This document shows, piece by piece, positions 45,957 through 54,440 of a DNA stretch of 64,000 nucleotides. The notes under the pieces were generated by a model. The model searched no databases. It saw only the letters and a list, made by a program, of their open reading frames with translations, and was not told where the DNA came from. Origin of the DNA: Rhizobium sp. SL86 (GTDB lineage: Bacteria > Pseudomonadota > Alphaproteobacteria > Rhizobiales > Rhizobiaceae); NCBI RefSeq assembly GCF_026672545.1, contig NZ_JAPPRJ010000009.1, positions 1 through 64,000 of the forward strand, given 5' to 3'. Numbering within the stretch: the stretch's first letter is position 1; the number at the start of each line of letters is the position of its first letter. The translations under genes and the position numbers were made by a program.

Positions 45957-45990
45957 CTCCTCGGCGCGGACGAGCATACGCCGAGGAGCC
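45957..45990 (-). promoter_or_regulatory. rne leader hairpin sequestering the ribosome-binding site
   Basis: GCTCCTCGGCG and CGCCGAGGAGC form a perfect 11-bp stem with a 12-nt loop, ending 10 nt before the rne AUG. The GAGGAG Shine-Dalgarno is inside the 3' arm, so the fold should block ribosome access. There is no T-tract, so it is not a terminator. Autoregulation through the 5' leader is known for E. coli rne, but by a different structure. Confidence 0.7.
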
Positions 45991-46633
45991 CGTCATCATG
46001 ACAGGCTGGTCGTGTTCCACGTCCGGTGCGCCGGATAAGAAAGTTCCCGCTGGGTTGTTTCGCGGCAGCGCGGACTGAATGCTTAACGAAGCCGTGGGCT
46101 CCATCCGCTCATTCAGTTTATGCAATTGGTGCCGCAACATCAAAGACCATACGAGAAAGACGATACAGTAGACCCGCCAGGGGTCCGATGAATTTGCTCC
46201 CAACGAGCGTGGGTGGCGAGCCACCCGGTACTGTGCCGGCCACCGCCGGAGTCGGATAGTTTCTCGGGTCAAAGTGTGATGACGGCAGATGCCTTCGGTC
46301 AGCGGCGCCAGAACTGTTACGCTGGCAGCCTATCGACAGACTATCCCGTCGTCACTTAAACCCTCAAAAGCCTTGTAAGTTTTATCTGTCATAATAGCAA
46401 GGGGAAAGCCTGCGCTGCCTTATTATGGATCAAATTCAGCGTCTAAAGACGGCGCCGCTCAGGCTGTGATGGCGCACGCACGCCGCGTGCCGGCTGTGTC
46501 GAACATCCGGCGGCTGCTATACAGCGGCGGTACGGTGAGAATCGGTGGCTCGCTGCAACAGGTGCGCGGAGCCGTACCGGCACAGCAAGCACAGGATGAG
46601 ACAGGCGATACGGTGGACGAGGGGACGGATAGA
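45991..46633. other. rne/amiC divergent intergenic region
   Basis: About 640 bp with no supportable protein gene. On the minus strand it should contain the long rne leader. Further inverted repeats are present: ACTGAATG (46074-46081) with CATTCAGT (46110-46117), and GGGTGG with CCACCC around a CGAG loop (46211-46226). The open frame at 46466-46633 is continuous with amiC but has no homology or signal peptide of its own. Promoters for both genes must lie here, but no -35/-10 pair stands out. Confidence 0.5.
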
Positions 46634-47890
46634 ATGACGGAGCCGCGGACCGGATGGATGCGCAGGCTGGCGGTAAAGGCCGTGGTTGTCACGCTTGCGT
46701 TGCTGGTGCCGATCCTTTCTGCCGCCGTGCCCGTCCGGGCGACGGAGACGGTGGAAAAGGACGCGCTGCTTGCCTTTTCCGCCCGCATTGCCGGTGATGA
46801 TGCCCGCACGCGGGTCGTCATCGATTTTGATGGCCGCCCCGACTTTTCCGTTCATTATGTAGCGTCTCCCGAGCGCATCGTTGTTGAATTGCCTGCAACC
46901 GCCTTCGGTTTTCCGGCCGCGGATCTGAGCCCGCGCGGACTGTTCAAGGATATCCGCTACGGCGCGATGGGCGAGGGGAGTGCGCGCATCGTCTTCACGC
47001 CCCACAAATCGGTGAAACTGGTGCTGGCCGAAGTCCAGAAGAACGAGGGCCACGGATACCGCCTGGTGCTCGATGCGGAGATGACGACGCCGGAAGTGGT
47101 GGCGGAACTGGTGCGCACGCAGCGCTGGACCCAACCCGATCCCACGCCATCGGGAAGTCTCGGTACCGATCCGATGGTCGATGGCGCGCGCGACAGCGTC
47201 TTCACCATTGCTGTCGATGCCGGCCATGGCGGTATCGACAGCGGCGCGACGGGCGCCAAGTCGGGCACGGTCGAAAAGGACCTGACGCTCGCTTTTGCCA
47301 AGACGCTGGAGGAGCATCTGAACCGCAAGCCGGGCGTGAAGGCCTTTCTCACCCGCCGCAACGACACGTTTCTGTCGCTCTCCCAGCGCGTGACGCTTGC
47401 CCGCCAGGGCGGCGCGGATCTGTTCATCTCGCTGCATGCCGACACGCTGGCGCAGAAGAACATTCGTGGCGCGACCGTCTACACCCTTTCCGACACGGCC
47501 TCCGACCGCATGGCGGCAGCACTGGCAGCGCGCGAGAACCTTTCCGACGAACTGGCGGGTTTTTCCATCGAAAGCGGCCCGCCGGAAGTCGCTGACATCC
47601 TGCTCGATCTCGCGCGGCGCGAGACGCAGGCCTTTTCGATCTCGCTCGCCAACCGGGTGGTCGCCTCGTTTGACGGGCAGATCGGCCTCATCAACAATCC
47701 ACACCGCTCGGCTGGTTTCCAGGTGCTGCGGGCGCCGGACATTCCCTCGATCCTCGTGGAGCTCGGTTTCCTCAGCAACGAGGAGGACGAAAAACAGCTG
47801 CTCGATCCGCAATGGCGCGAAAAGGTAGCGGAACGCCTGACCGATGCGGTGATCACCTATCGGCAGCAGACGGTGGCCGGTGGCGGCTGA
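46634..47890 (+). CDS. N-acetylmuramoyl-L-alanine amidase (AmiC type)
   Basis: Periplasmic amidase that splits septal peptidoglycan during cell separation, 418 aa. A signal peptide (VVVTLALLVPILSAAVPVRA) leads to an AMIN domain (about residues 45-150) and an Amidase_3 domain with zinc ligands in VDAGHGGIDSGA, the glutamate in GTVEKDLTLAFA, FISLHADT and the catalytic VELGFLSN. The ATG at 46634 was chosen because the signal peptide begins soon after it and GAGGGG precedes it. mrcA follows in the same direction. Confidence 0.93.
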   Translation: MTEPRTGWMRRLAVKAVVVTLALLVPILSAAVPVRATETVEKDALLAFSARIAGDDARTRVVIDFDGRPDFSVHYVASPERIVVELPATAFGFPAADLSPRGLFKDIRYGAMGEGSARIVFTPHKSVKLVLAEVQKNEGHGYRLVLDAEMTTPEVVAELVRTQRWTQPDPTPSGSLGTDPMVDGARDSVFTIAVDAGHGGIDSGATGAKSGTVEKDLTLAFAKTLEEHLNRKPGVKAFLTRRNDTFLSLSQRVTLARQGGADLFISLHADTLAQKNIRGATVYTLSDTASDRMAAALAARENLSDELAGFSIESGPPEVADILLDLARRETQAFSISLANRVVASFDGQIGLINNPHRSAGFQVLRAPDIPSILVELGFLSNEEDEKQLLDPQWREKVAERLTDAVITYRQQTVAGGG

Positions 47891-48279
47891 TCGGGGCAAG
47901 CGGCTTTTCCGGCAAGCGGGCCGCTTGGCCAGGAAAGAAAGCTGTGTGTTGTGATGCTCTCGTCCCGGTTGGGACGAATAGACTGGCACGGGCCCTATTT
48001 TTCTCACATTCGCACGGTTACTCCGGTGGGGGCGGACGTGAGGCGCGAATCTGTCGACACCGTCCTCGGGGTTGCGCAACGGAAAGCGACCGTGCAAAAG
48101 GCCTAGAAACATGCGAAAGTGCTTTGAAATGAGGTCAAACGGCCGGACGCGCAGACGATCTGCGCATCGCGCCAGTTGAAACCAGTTCAGAGGCTTGACG
48201 ATACCGGTCCGGAAATGCGGAACAACAGCGGGACTTCTGTCTTGTTGGGCTCTCAGCAGAGAATAAGCGGTAGTAGCGA
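47891..48279. other. Intergenic region between the amidase gene and mrcA
   Basis: No gene recognised in 389 bp. Just after the amidase stop, GCAAGCGGC and GCCGCTTG can pair, but no T-tract follows. The mrcA promoter presumably lies in the right half; a TTGACG near 48196 is the only -35-like word seen and has no good -10 partner. Confidence 0.5.
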
Positions 48280-50733
48280 ATGATCAGATTGATTGGATAC
48301 CTGTTTGGCCTGGCCTGTGCTGGCTTTCTTGCGGTGGCGGCGGTTGTTGCCGTCTACCTCAGTGGCGTATCCAGAGATCTGCCGAACTACGAGGTGCTGG
48401 CCTCCTATGCGCCGCCGGTTGCCACCCGCGTGCATGCCGGCAACGGCGCCCTGATGGCCGAATACGCCCGCGAAAAACGTCTCTTCCTGCCGATCCAGGC
48501 GATCCCCGATCGGGTGAAGGCCGCCTTCCTTTCGGCGGAAGACAAGAATTTCTACAACCATCCCGGCGTCGATTTCTGGGGCCTGGCGCGTGCCGTGGTC
48601 AACAACGTGCAGAACATCGGCTCGGGCCGCCGCCCGGAAGGCGCCTCCACCATCACGCAGCAGGTGGCGAAGAACTTCCTTCTGACCGCCGATCAGACGA
48701 TTGACCGCAAGGTCAAGGAAGCCATCCTGTCGTTCCGCATCGAACAGGCCTATTCCAAGGACAAGATCCTCGAACTCTATCTGAACGAGATCTTCTTCGG
48801 CCTGAACTCTTACGGCATTGCCGGCGCAGCACTCACCTATTTCGACAAGTCGGTGACCGAACTGACGATTGCCGAAAGCGCCTATCTCGCCGCCCTGCCG
48901 AAGGGACCTGCCAATTACCATCCCTTCCGTCACGAAAAGGCGGCGATTGAGCGCCGCAACTGGGTCATCGACCGCATGGCGGAGAACGGTTACATCACCG
49001 TCAGCGACGCCGAGGATGCCAAGAAGCAGCCGCTCGGCGTGCAGCCGCGCCGCTCGGGATCCACGCTGTTTGCGTCAGATTATTTCTCCGAGGAAGTTCG
49101 CCGGCAGATCATCGAGAAGTATGGCGACAAGGCGCTCTATGAGGGCGGCCTGTCGGTGCGCACCTCGCTTGACCCGCAGATGCAGGTGATGGCACGCGCC
49201 GCCCTGCAGAAGGGGCTTGAGGATTATGATCAGCGCCGTGGTTTCCACGGTCCGATCCAGAAGATTTCGATGGACGGCGACTGGGGCGAGCCGCTGGCAA
49301 AGATCCCGGCCTTTCGGGACGTGCCGGAATGGAAGCTTGCCGTGGTTCTCGCGGTCTCCGCCTCGCGCGTCGATATCGGCCTGCAGCCGCAGACGGTGGG
49401 CGGCAAGCTGGAAGAGGAACGCAAGCGCGGTTTCATTGCAGCCGACCAGATGCGCTGGGCCTTCCGCGACGCCAAGGGCGAACGCAAGACCTCCAAGACG
49501 CCGGAAGGTGTCGTGGTGCCGGGTGACGTGATCTATGTCGAACCGATCGAAGGGGAGGACAATGCCTACCGCCTGCGCCAGCCGCCGAAGGTACAGGGCG
49601 GCATGGTGGTGATGGATCCGCATACCGGTCGCGTGCTCGCCATGGTCGGCGGGTTCTCGTATGCCCAGTCGGAATTCAACCGCGCCACCCAGGCGATGCG
49701 CCAGCCGGGCTCTTCCTTCAAGCCGCTGGTCTATGCGGCAGCGCTCGACAACGGATATACGCCCGCCTCGGTGATCCTGGACGCGCCGATCGAAGTGGTC
49801 TCCGGCGGCCAGGTCTGGCGTCCGGAAAACTATGGTGGCGATTCGGGCGGTCCGTCGACGCTGCGCACCGGCATCGAGAAATCGCGAAACCAGATGACCG
49901 TTCGTCTTGCCAACGACATGGGCATGGACCTCGTCGCCGAATATGCCGAACGGTTCGGCATCTACGACAAGATGGCGCCGCTCCTGTCGATGTCGCTCGG
50001 TTCCGGTGAAACGACGGTGCTGCGTATGGTCTCCGCCTATGCGGTGATCGCCAATGGCGGCAAGCAGATCAAGCCGACGCTCGTCGACCGGATCCAGGAT
50101 CGTTTCGGCAAGACGATCTTCCGCCATGAGGAGCGCACCTGCGAAGGCTGCAACTTCAACAGCTGGGCCAATCAGGACGAACCGACGCTGGTGGACAACC
50201 GCGAACAGGTTCTCGACCCGATGACCGCCTACCAGATCACCTCGATGATGGAAGGCGTCGTGACCCGCGGGACTGCCGCCGGCAAGATCCCGGTCAAGGA
50301 TCGTCCGGTCGCCGGCAAGACCGGCACCACCAATGACGAAAAGGACGCTTGGTTCGTCGGCTTCACGCCCAACCTCGTCGCCGGCCTTTATATCGGTTTC
50401 GACAATCCGGCACCGCTCGGCCGTGGCGGCACCGGTGGTGGTCTTGCCGCACCGATCTTCGGCGATTTCCTGGCGCAGGCGGCAAAGGTCACGCCGCCCA
50501 GCAAGTTCCAGGTGCCGGAAGGTATGCAGTTCATCGCCGTCAACCGCAAGACCGGCATGTTTGCGCTCGAAGGCGAACCGGATACGATCATCGAGGCCTT
50601 CAAGCCCGGCACCGGTCCGGCCGATACCTTCTCGGTCATCGGCATGGAGGATCAGGTGGCGCCCGAGGAGATCCTGAAGTCCTCGCCGCAGGCGCAGCAG
50701 GCCGTCACCTCCGGGGCGGGCGGCCTCTTCTGA
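48280..50733 (+). CDS. mrcA: Penicillin-binding protein 1A
   Basis: Bifunctional class A enzyme that polymerises and cross-links peptidoglycan, 817 aa. An N-terminal anchor (GYLFGLACAGFLAVAAVVAV) precedes the glycosyltransferase domain with the catalytic glutamate in LSAEDKNFYNHPG and STITQQVAKNFLL. An inserted OB-like segment typical of PBP1A lies at about residues 310-440. The transpeptidase has SSFK (in RQPGSSFKPLVY), the SRN triad in EKSRNQM and VAGKTGTTND. It lies between a septal amidase gene and prfB. Confidence 0.96.
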   Translation: MIRLIGYLFGLACAGFLAVAAVVAVYLSGVSRDLPNYEVLASYAPPVATRVHAGNGALMAEYAREKRLFLPIQAIPDRVKAAFLSAEDKNFYNHPGVDFWGLARAVVNNVQNIGSGRRPEGASTITQQVAKNFLLTADQTIDRKVKEAILSFRIEQAYSKDKILELYLNEIFFGLNSYGIAGAALTYFDKSVTELTIAESAYLAALPKGPANYHPFRHEKAAIERRNWVIDRMAENGYITVSDAEDAKKQPLGVQPRRSGSTLFASDYFSEEVRRQIIEKYGDKALYEGGLSVRTSLDPQMQVMARAALQKGLEDYDQRRGFHGPIQKISMDGDWGEPLAKIPAFRDVPEWKLAVVLAVSASRVDIGLQPQTVGGKLEEERKRGFIAADQMRWAFRDAKGERKTSKTPEGVVVPGDVIYVEPIEGEDNAYRLRQPPKVQGGMVVMDPHTGRVLAMVGGFSYAQSEFNRATQAMRQPGSSFKPLVYAAALDNGYTPASVILDAPIEVVSGGQVWRPENYGGDSGGPSTLRTGIEKSRNQMTVRLANDMGMDLVAEYAERFGIYDKMAPLLSMSLGSGETTVLRMVSAYAVIANGGKQIKPTLVDRIQDRFGKTIFRHEERTCEGCNFNSWANQDEPTLVDNREQVLDPMTAYQITSMMEGVVTRGTAAGKIPVKDRPVAGKTGTTNDEKDAWFVGFTPNLVAGLYIGFDNPAPLGRGGTGGGLAAPIFGDFLAQAAKVTPPSKFQVPEGMQFIAVNRKTGMFALEGEPDTIIEAFKPGTGPADTFSVIGMEDQVAPEEILKSSPQAQQAVTSGAGGLF

Positions 50734-50846
50734 TACCGTCGTGACGAATGTCCGTCCGCGGGGTCTTCGCACCCCCGCGGGCTTTACATCGTGCGCCCCT
50801 GCCACTATGCACGCCCCCATCTGGCCGAAAGGACAAAGACGACACT

Positions 50847-51978
50847 ATGCGCAATGAAACCCTGAATATCATCGACGACATCAAGCAGGCCGTAAGCCTG
50901 CTGAGGAGGCATCTTTGACTGGGACCAGGCGATAAGACGACTGGACTGGTTGAACAACAAGGCAGAGGATCCGAACCTCTGGAACGATGCGTCCGAAGCT
51001 CAGAAGCTGATGCGCGAGCGCCAGCAGCTGGACGATGCGATCAGCGGCGTGAAGTCGCTTGAGCAGCAGCTGAAGGACAATGTCGAGCTCATCGAACTCG
51101 GCGAAGAAGAGGGCGACGACAGCGTCGTACGCGATGCCGAGGATGCGTTGAAGGCGCTGAAGACGGAAGCCTCCCGCCGCCAGGTGGAAGCGATGCTCTC
51201 CGGCGAAGCCGATGGCAACGACACCTATGTGGAAGTGCATTCCGGCGCCGGCGGCACCGAGAGCCAGGACTGGGCCAACATGCTGTTGCGCATGTACAGC
51301 CGCTGGGCCGAGCGCTCCGGCTTCAAGGTCGAAGTGCTGGAAGTGCATGACGGTGACGAGGCCGGCATCAAGTCCGCGACCATTCTCGTCAAGGGCCACA
51401 ATGCCTATGGCTGGCTGAAGACCGAGTCCGGCGTGCATCGCCTGGTGCGGATCTCGCCCTATGACAGCAATGCGCGCCGCCACACGTCGTTCTCGTCGAT
51501 CTGGGTCTATCCGGTCATCGACGACACGATCCAGATCGAGGTGAACGAAAGCGACTGCCGCATCGACACCTACCGGTCGTCCGGTGCCGGCGGACAGCAC
51601 GTCAACACGACCGATTCGGCCGTGCGCATCACGCACTTGCCGACTGGCATCGTGGTGGCCTGCCAGCAGGAACGCTCGCAGCACAAGAACCGCGCCAAGG
51701 CCTGGGACATGCTGCGCGCCCGTCTCTACGAGCAGGAGCTGAAGAAGCGGGAAGACGCCGCCAATGCCGAAGCCGCCTCCAAGACGGATATCGGCTGGGG
51801 TCACCAGATCCGCTCCTACGTTCTCCAGCCCTACCAGCTGGTGAAGGACCTGCGCACAGGCGTCGAAAGCACGGCGCCGGGCGATGTGCTGGACGGCGAC
51901 CTGGATGAGTTCATGGAGGCCGCACTCGCCCACCGCATCAATGGCTGTGCCGGCGTCGAAGTCTCCGACATCGATTGA
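50847..51978 (+). CDS. prfB: Peptide chain release factor 2, programmed +1 frameshift
   Basis: Terminates translation at UGA and UAA. Reading frame one runs 50847-50915 (23 codons) and meets an in-frame TGA at 50916-50918. A +1 slip at CTT TGA C continues in the frame starting 50917 to 51978, giving 376 aa. The internal Shine-Dalgarno AGGAGG at 50904-50909 is three bases before the CTT, as in E. coli prfB, so RF2 autoregulates its own level. The main domain has the GGQ motif in SGAGGQHVN. The codon-recognition tripeptide region reads SPY (E. coli SPF). It is followed by a strong terminator. Confidence 0.96.
50904..50919 (+). promoter_or_regulatory. prfB programmed frameshift site
   Basis: AGGAGG CAT CTT TGA C: an internal Shine-Dalgarno three bases from the slippery CTT, with TGA in the A site followed by C, a weak termination context. 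These are the same elements and spacing as the characterised E. coli prfB site. Confidence 0.95.
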
Positions 51979-52007
51979 GACGAGAGTCTCTATCCTCATC
52001 GAACGAC

Positions 52008-52040
52008 AAAAACGGCGTGTCCCTTGGGCGCGCCGTTTTT
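52008..52040 (+). terminator. Rho-independent terminator after prfB, probably bidirectional
   Basis: AAAAACGGCG (52008-52017) and CGCCGTTTTT (52031-52040) make a 10-bp stem with a 13-nt loop. The flanking A and T runs let it work for prfB and, in reverse, for nadK, whose stop lies 15 bp beyond. Confidence 0.9.
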
Positions 52041-52054
52041 GATTCGGGAAGCGC

Positions 52055-52828
52055 TCAGTAGGAAAACTGTTCCGCCAGAATACGTTCCGACCAGGAATGA
52101 TCGGGATCGGACAGGATGCGGGCGGTCTTCACCGTCGATTCGGCGATGCGGACGGAGAGCACGCTCTTGATCTCCGTATTGTCGGCAACCGCGTTGACCG
52201 GTCGCTTTTCGGGTTCCAGGATGTCGAGCTCGACACAGACCTTGTTGGGCAAAAGCGCGCCGCGCCAGCGCCGCGGGCGAAACGCGCTGACCGGCGTCAT
52301 GGCGAGAAGCGGCGCTTCGAGCGGCAGGATCGGCCCGTGGGCGGAAAGATTGTAGGCGGTCGAGCCGGCGGGCGTCGCAATCATCAGGCCGTCGCAGATC
52401 AGTTCGTCGAGCCGCACATGGCCATCGATGGTGACCCGGAGCTTGGCGGCCTGGTAGGACTGGCGGAAGAGGTAGACCTCGTTGATGGCAAGCGCGATCG
52501 AGGTGCTGCCGTCGGCATTTTTCGTGCGCATCTCCAGCGGATGAAAATCATTCTCCACCGCCTGTTCGATTCGCTGCTCGAGATCCTCGACCCGATAGTC
52601 GTTCATCAGGAAGCCGACGGAGCCACAGTTCATCCCGTAGATTCGTTTGCCGCTGTTGATCGTCTGGTGCAGCGTCTGCAGCATGAAACCGTCACCGCCG
52701 AGCGCGACGATCACGTCGGCCTCGCCGATCTCGTGGTTGCCGTAGAGCCGGGCAAGCTCGTTCAGCGCAAGCTGCGCCTCGGGCGCGGACGATGCCAGGA
52801 AGGAAAGTCTCATGCTGTTCAAAGACAT
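52055..52828 (-). CDS. nadK: NAD kinase
   Basis: Phosphorylates NAD to NADP, 257 aa. Visible motifs are the GGDG loop in VIVALGGDGFMLQTL, the NE/D-type LAINEVYLFR and ATPAGSTAYNLSAHGPIL. The ATG at 52828 has AAAGGGG 6 nt upstream and was preferred to a longer frame without homology. It is convergent with prfB across a shared terminator and divergent from tRNA-Thr. Confidence 0.96.
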   Translation of the reverse strand: MSLNSMRLSFLASSAPEAQLALNELARLYGNHEIGEADVIVALGGDGFMLQTLHQTINSGKRIYGMNCGSVGFLMNDYRVEDLEQRIEQAVENDFHPLEMRTKNADGSTSIALAINEVYLFRQSYQAAKLRVTIDGHVRLDELICDGLMIATPAGSTAYNLSAHGPILPLEAPLLAMTPVSAFRPRRWRGALLPNKVCVELDILEPEKRPVNAVADNTEIKSVLSVRIAESTVKTARILSDPDHSWSERILAEQFSY

Positions 52829-52938
52829 CGGCGCCCCTTTCGCGTCAAAGCCTTGGTACAGGAAAAGCCAAGGCCGCGACAAGCCTTGACAGCGCCATCG
52901 CCGCCCTTCGCTCACATGCGTTTGTTATTTGTCACGTT

Positions 52939-52967
52939 TTGCCCTTTACACACGGGGAGAATATGCT
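52939..52967 (+). promoter_or_regulatory. Putative promoter of tRNA-Thr
   Basis: TTGCCC (52939-52944), a 17-bp spacer and TATGCT (52962-52967), ending 17 bp before the tRNA. The -35 is imperfect, but the position fits. Confidence 0.5.
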
Positions 52968-52983
52968 AACTCCCTCGCCACAT

Positions 52984-53059
<76 letters not shown>

Positions 53060-53423
53060 TCCTTCTTTTTCAAAATTCGCCTTCCGGTCGCGGTTTTCCG
53101 CCACTTTCGCCTGCGTTGTATTAGAAAAAACGAGAATAGCTTCAAATTGAAGTAATTCCTTCAGCGGCGATTACACTCTCTATCCTAGATTTGGGGTGCC
53201 CGGAGGATGCAGTGGCATCGCAACTGAAATGACCTCGGATCCGGGACATGGCGTCTTGTCGCTGACGCGCTGATGGCGGTTGACCGCCCGGGCTGCCGAC
53301 GACGCTCTTGCACATTTCACTGTTGTCGTTGCACCGCACCGGGCTGCTTCTGCCGGGGTCCCGTTTGGGCCTGGCTCGCCGCAGCCGTCCATGCCGTGTG
53401 CCGATACGTCCGGGAGGCGATCG
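53060..53423. other. Intergenic region upstream of cheW
   Basis: No gene recognised. A palindrome CTTCAAATTGAAG lies at 53140-53152. The promoter of the signalling cluster should be here, but no strong -35/-10 pair could be picked. An open frame runs into cheW from 53280 without family resemblance. Confidence 0.5.
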
Positions 53424-53885
53424 ATGTCCACACCTGCATTCAGCAATGTTCTCGAAATCATCGCATTTCGCCTCGGCGAGCAGAATTTCTGCATCCGCAC
53501 CACGGCCGTGCGGGAAATCCGTGGCTGGGCACCGTCGATGCCGATCCCGAATGCGCCGGGTTTCGTGCTGGGTGTGATGAACCTGCGTGGCAACGTCATC
53601 CCGACCATCGATCTGGCTCACCGGCTCGGCATGGCGCCGGCTGAACGCAACGAACGCAGCGCCATCGTCGTGGCGGAAGCGGGCTCCGTGGTGATCGGCC
53701 TCCTCGTCGACCAGGTCACCGACATGCTGAGCGTGCCCGTCAGTCAACTGCAGCCGGTGCCGGAGATCTTCACCTCGTTCGACGGACGTTATTGCGACGG
53801 CATCATCACCCACGAGACGGGCATGATCTGCTTCATCAATCTCGCCCGGCTCTTCGAAAACGACGAGATTCCGCAGGCCGCCTGA
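53424..53885 (+). CDS. CheW-domain protein
   Basis: A 153-residue stand-alone CheW-like SH3-type coupling protein: EIIAFRLGEQNFCIRTTAVR, then VLGVMNLRGNVIPTIDLAHR, VGLLVDQVTDMLSV-type GLLVDQVTDMLSVPVSQLQP and GMICFINLARLF. CheW normally links chemoreceptors to CheA, but neither lies nearby. Instead it precedes a periplasmic SUOX-fold protein, a hybrid kinase and an HD-GYP regulator in one direction. GGGAGG lies about 7 nt before the ATG. It could couple chemoreceptors to this kinase or simply share a promoter. Confidence 0.92.
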   Translation: MSTPAFSNVLEIIAFRLGEQNFCIRTTAVREIRGWAPSMPIPNAPGFVLGVMNLRGNVIPTIDLAHRLGMAPAERNERSAIVVAEAGSVVIGLLVDQVTDMLSVPVSQLQPVPEIFTSFDGRYCDGIITHETGMICFINLARLFENDEIPQAA

Positions 53886-53936
53886 TCCGTTCCAATCTGT
53901 CAGACCCATTCGTCTCTTTTGTGTGGAGGACACATG

Positions 53937-54440
53937 ATGAAAAGACTGAAACCGTTGCTGACCTTTCTCGCGGTGGTGCTGACCGCCCCGCACGCCCTGG
54001 CGCTCGATGCCCCGAAGGGCCCCGTGATCCTGACCGTTCGCGGCACGCTTGCCACTCCCAATGTCGATGGCACGGCCCAGTTCGACCTCGCGATGCTGGA
54101 AAAGCTCGCCGGGCGCAAGGTGGTGACCGAAACACCCTGGACCGAAGGCAAGACGGAGTTTTCCGGACCTCTGCTGCGGGCGATCCTGGAGGCGGCAGGC
54201 GCCAAGGGCAAGACGCTCCTTGTGCGCGCCATCAATGATTATTTCGCCGAAGTGCCGATGGAGGACGCCACAGCGCTCCAGACCATTCTGGCCTCGCGCA
54301 TGAACGGCAAGGTTATGTCCGTCCGGGACAAGGGGCCGTTGTTTCTGATCTATCCCTTCGATCTCGACCCGAAGCTCTACAACGAGAAATATTTCTCCCG
54401 CTCCGTTTGGCAGATCAAGGAGATCGAGGTTAAATCGTGA
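53937..54440 (+). CDS. Periplasmic SUOX/YedY-fold protein without cysteine
   Basis: A 167-residue exported protein with a signal peptide (MKRLKPLLTFLAVVLTAPHALA). The remaining domain resembles the oxidoreductase molybdopterin-binding (SUOX) fold: VRGTLATPNVDGTAQFDLAM, TEFSGPLLRAILEAAGAKG, RAINDYFAEVP and LFLIYPFDLDPKL. The protein contains no cysteine, so the usual Cys ligand to molybdenum is absent and catalysis is unlikely. Its stop overlaps the GTG of the hybrid kinase by 4 bp, suggesting a sensory partner. GGAGGA lies 6 nt before the ATG at 53937. Confidence 0.85.
   Translation: MKRLKPLLTFLAVVLTAPHALALDAPKGPVILTVRGTLATPNVDGTAQFDLAMLEKLAGRKVVTETPWTEGKTEFSGPLLRAILEAAGAKGKTLLVRAINDYFAEVPMEDATALQTILASRMNGKVMSVRDKGPLFLIYPFDLDPKLYNEKYFSRSVWQIKEIEVKS

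Noticed and set aside
46466-46633. A 56-residue N-terminal extension of the amidase
   Set aside because: It would place the signal peptide inside the protein; the ATG at 46634 fits the exported product.
53140-53152. Palindrome CTTCAAATTGAAG upstream of cheW as an operator
   Set aside because: Short, AT-centred and not placed over a recognisable promoter; noted in the intergenic entry only.
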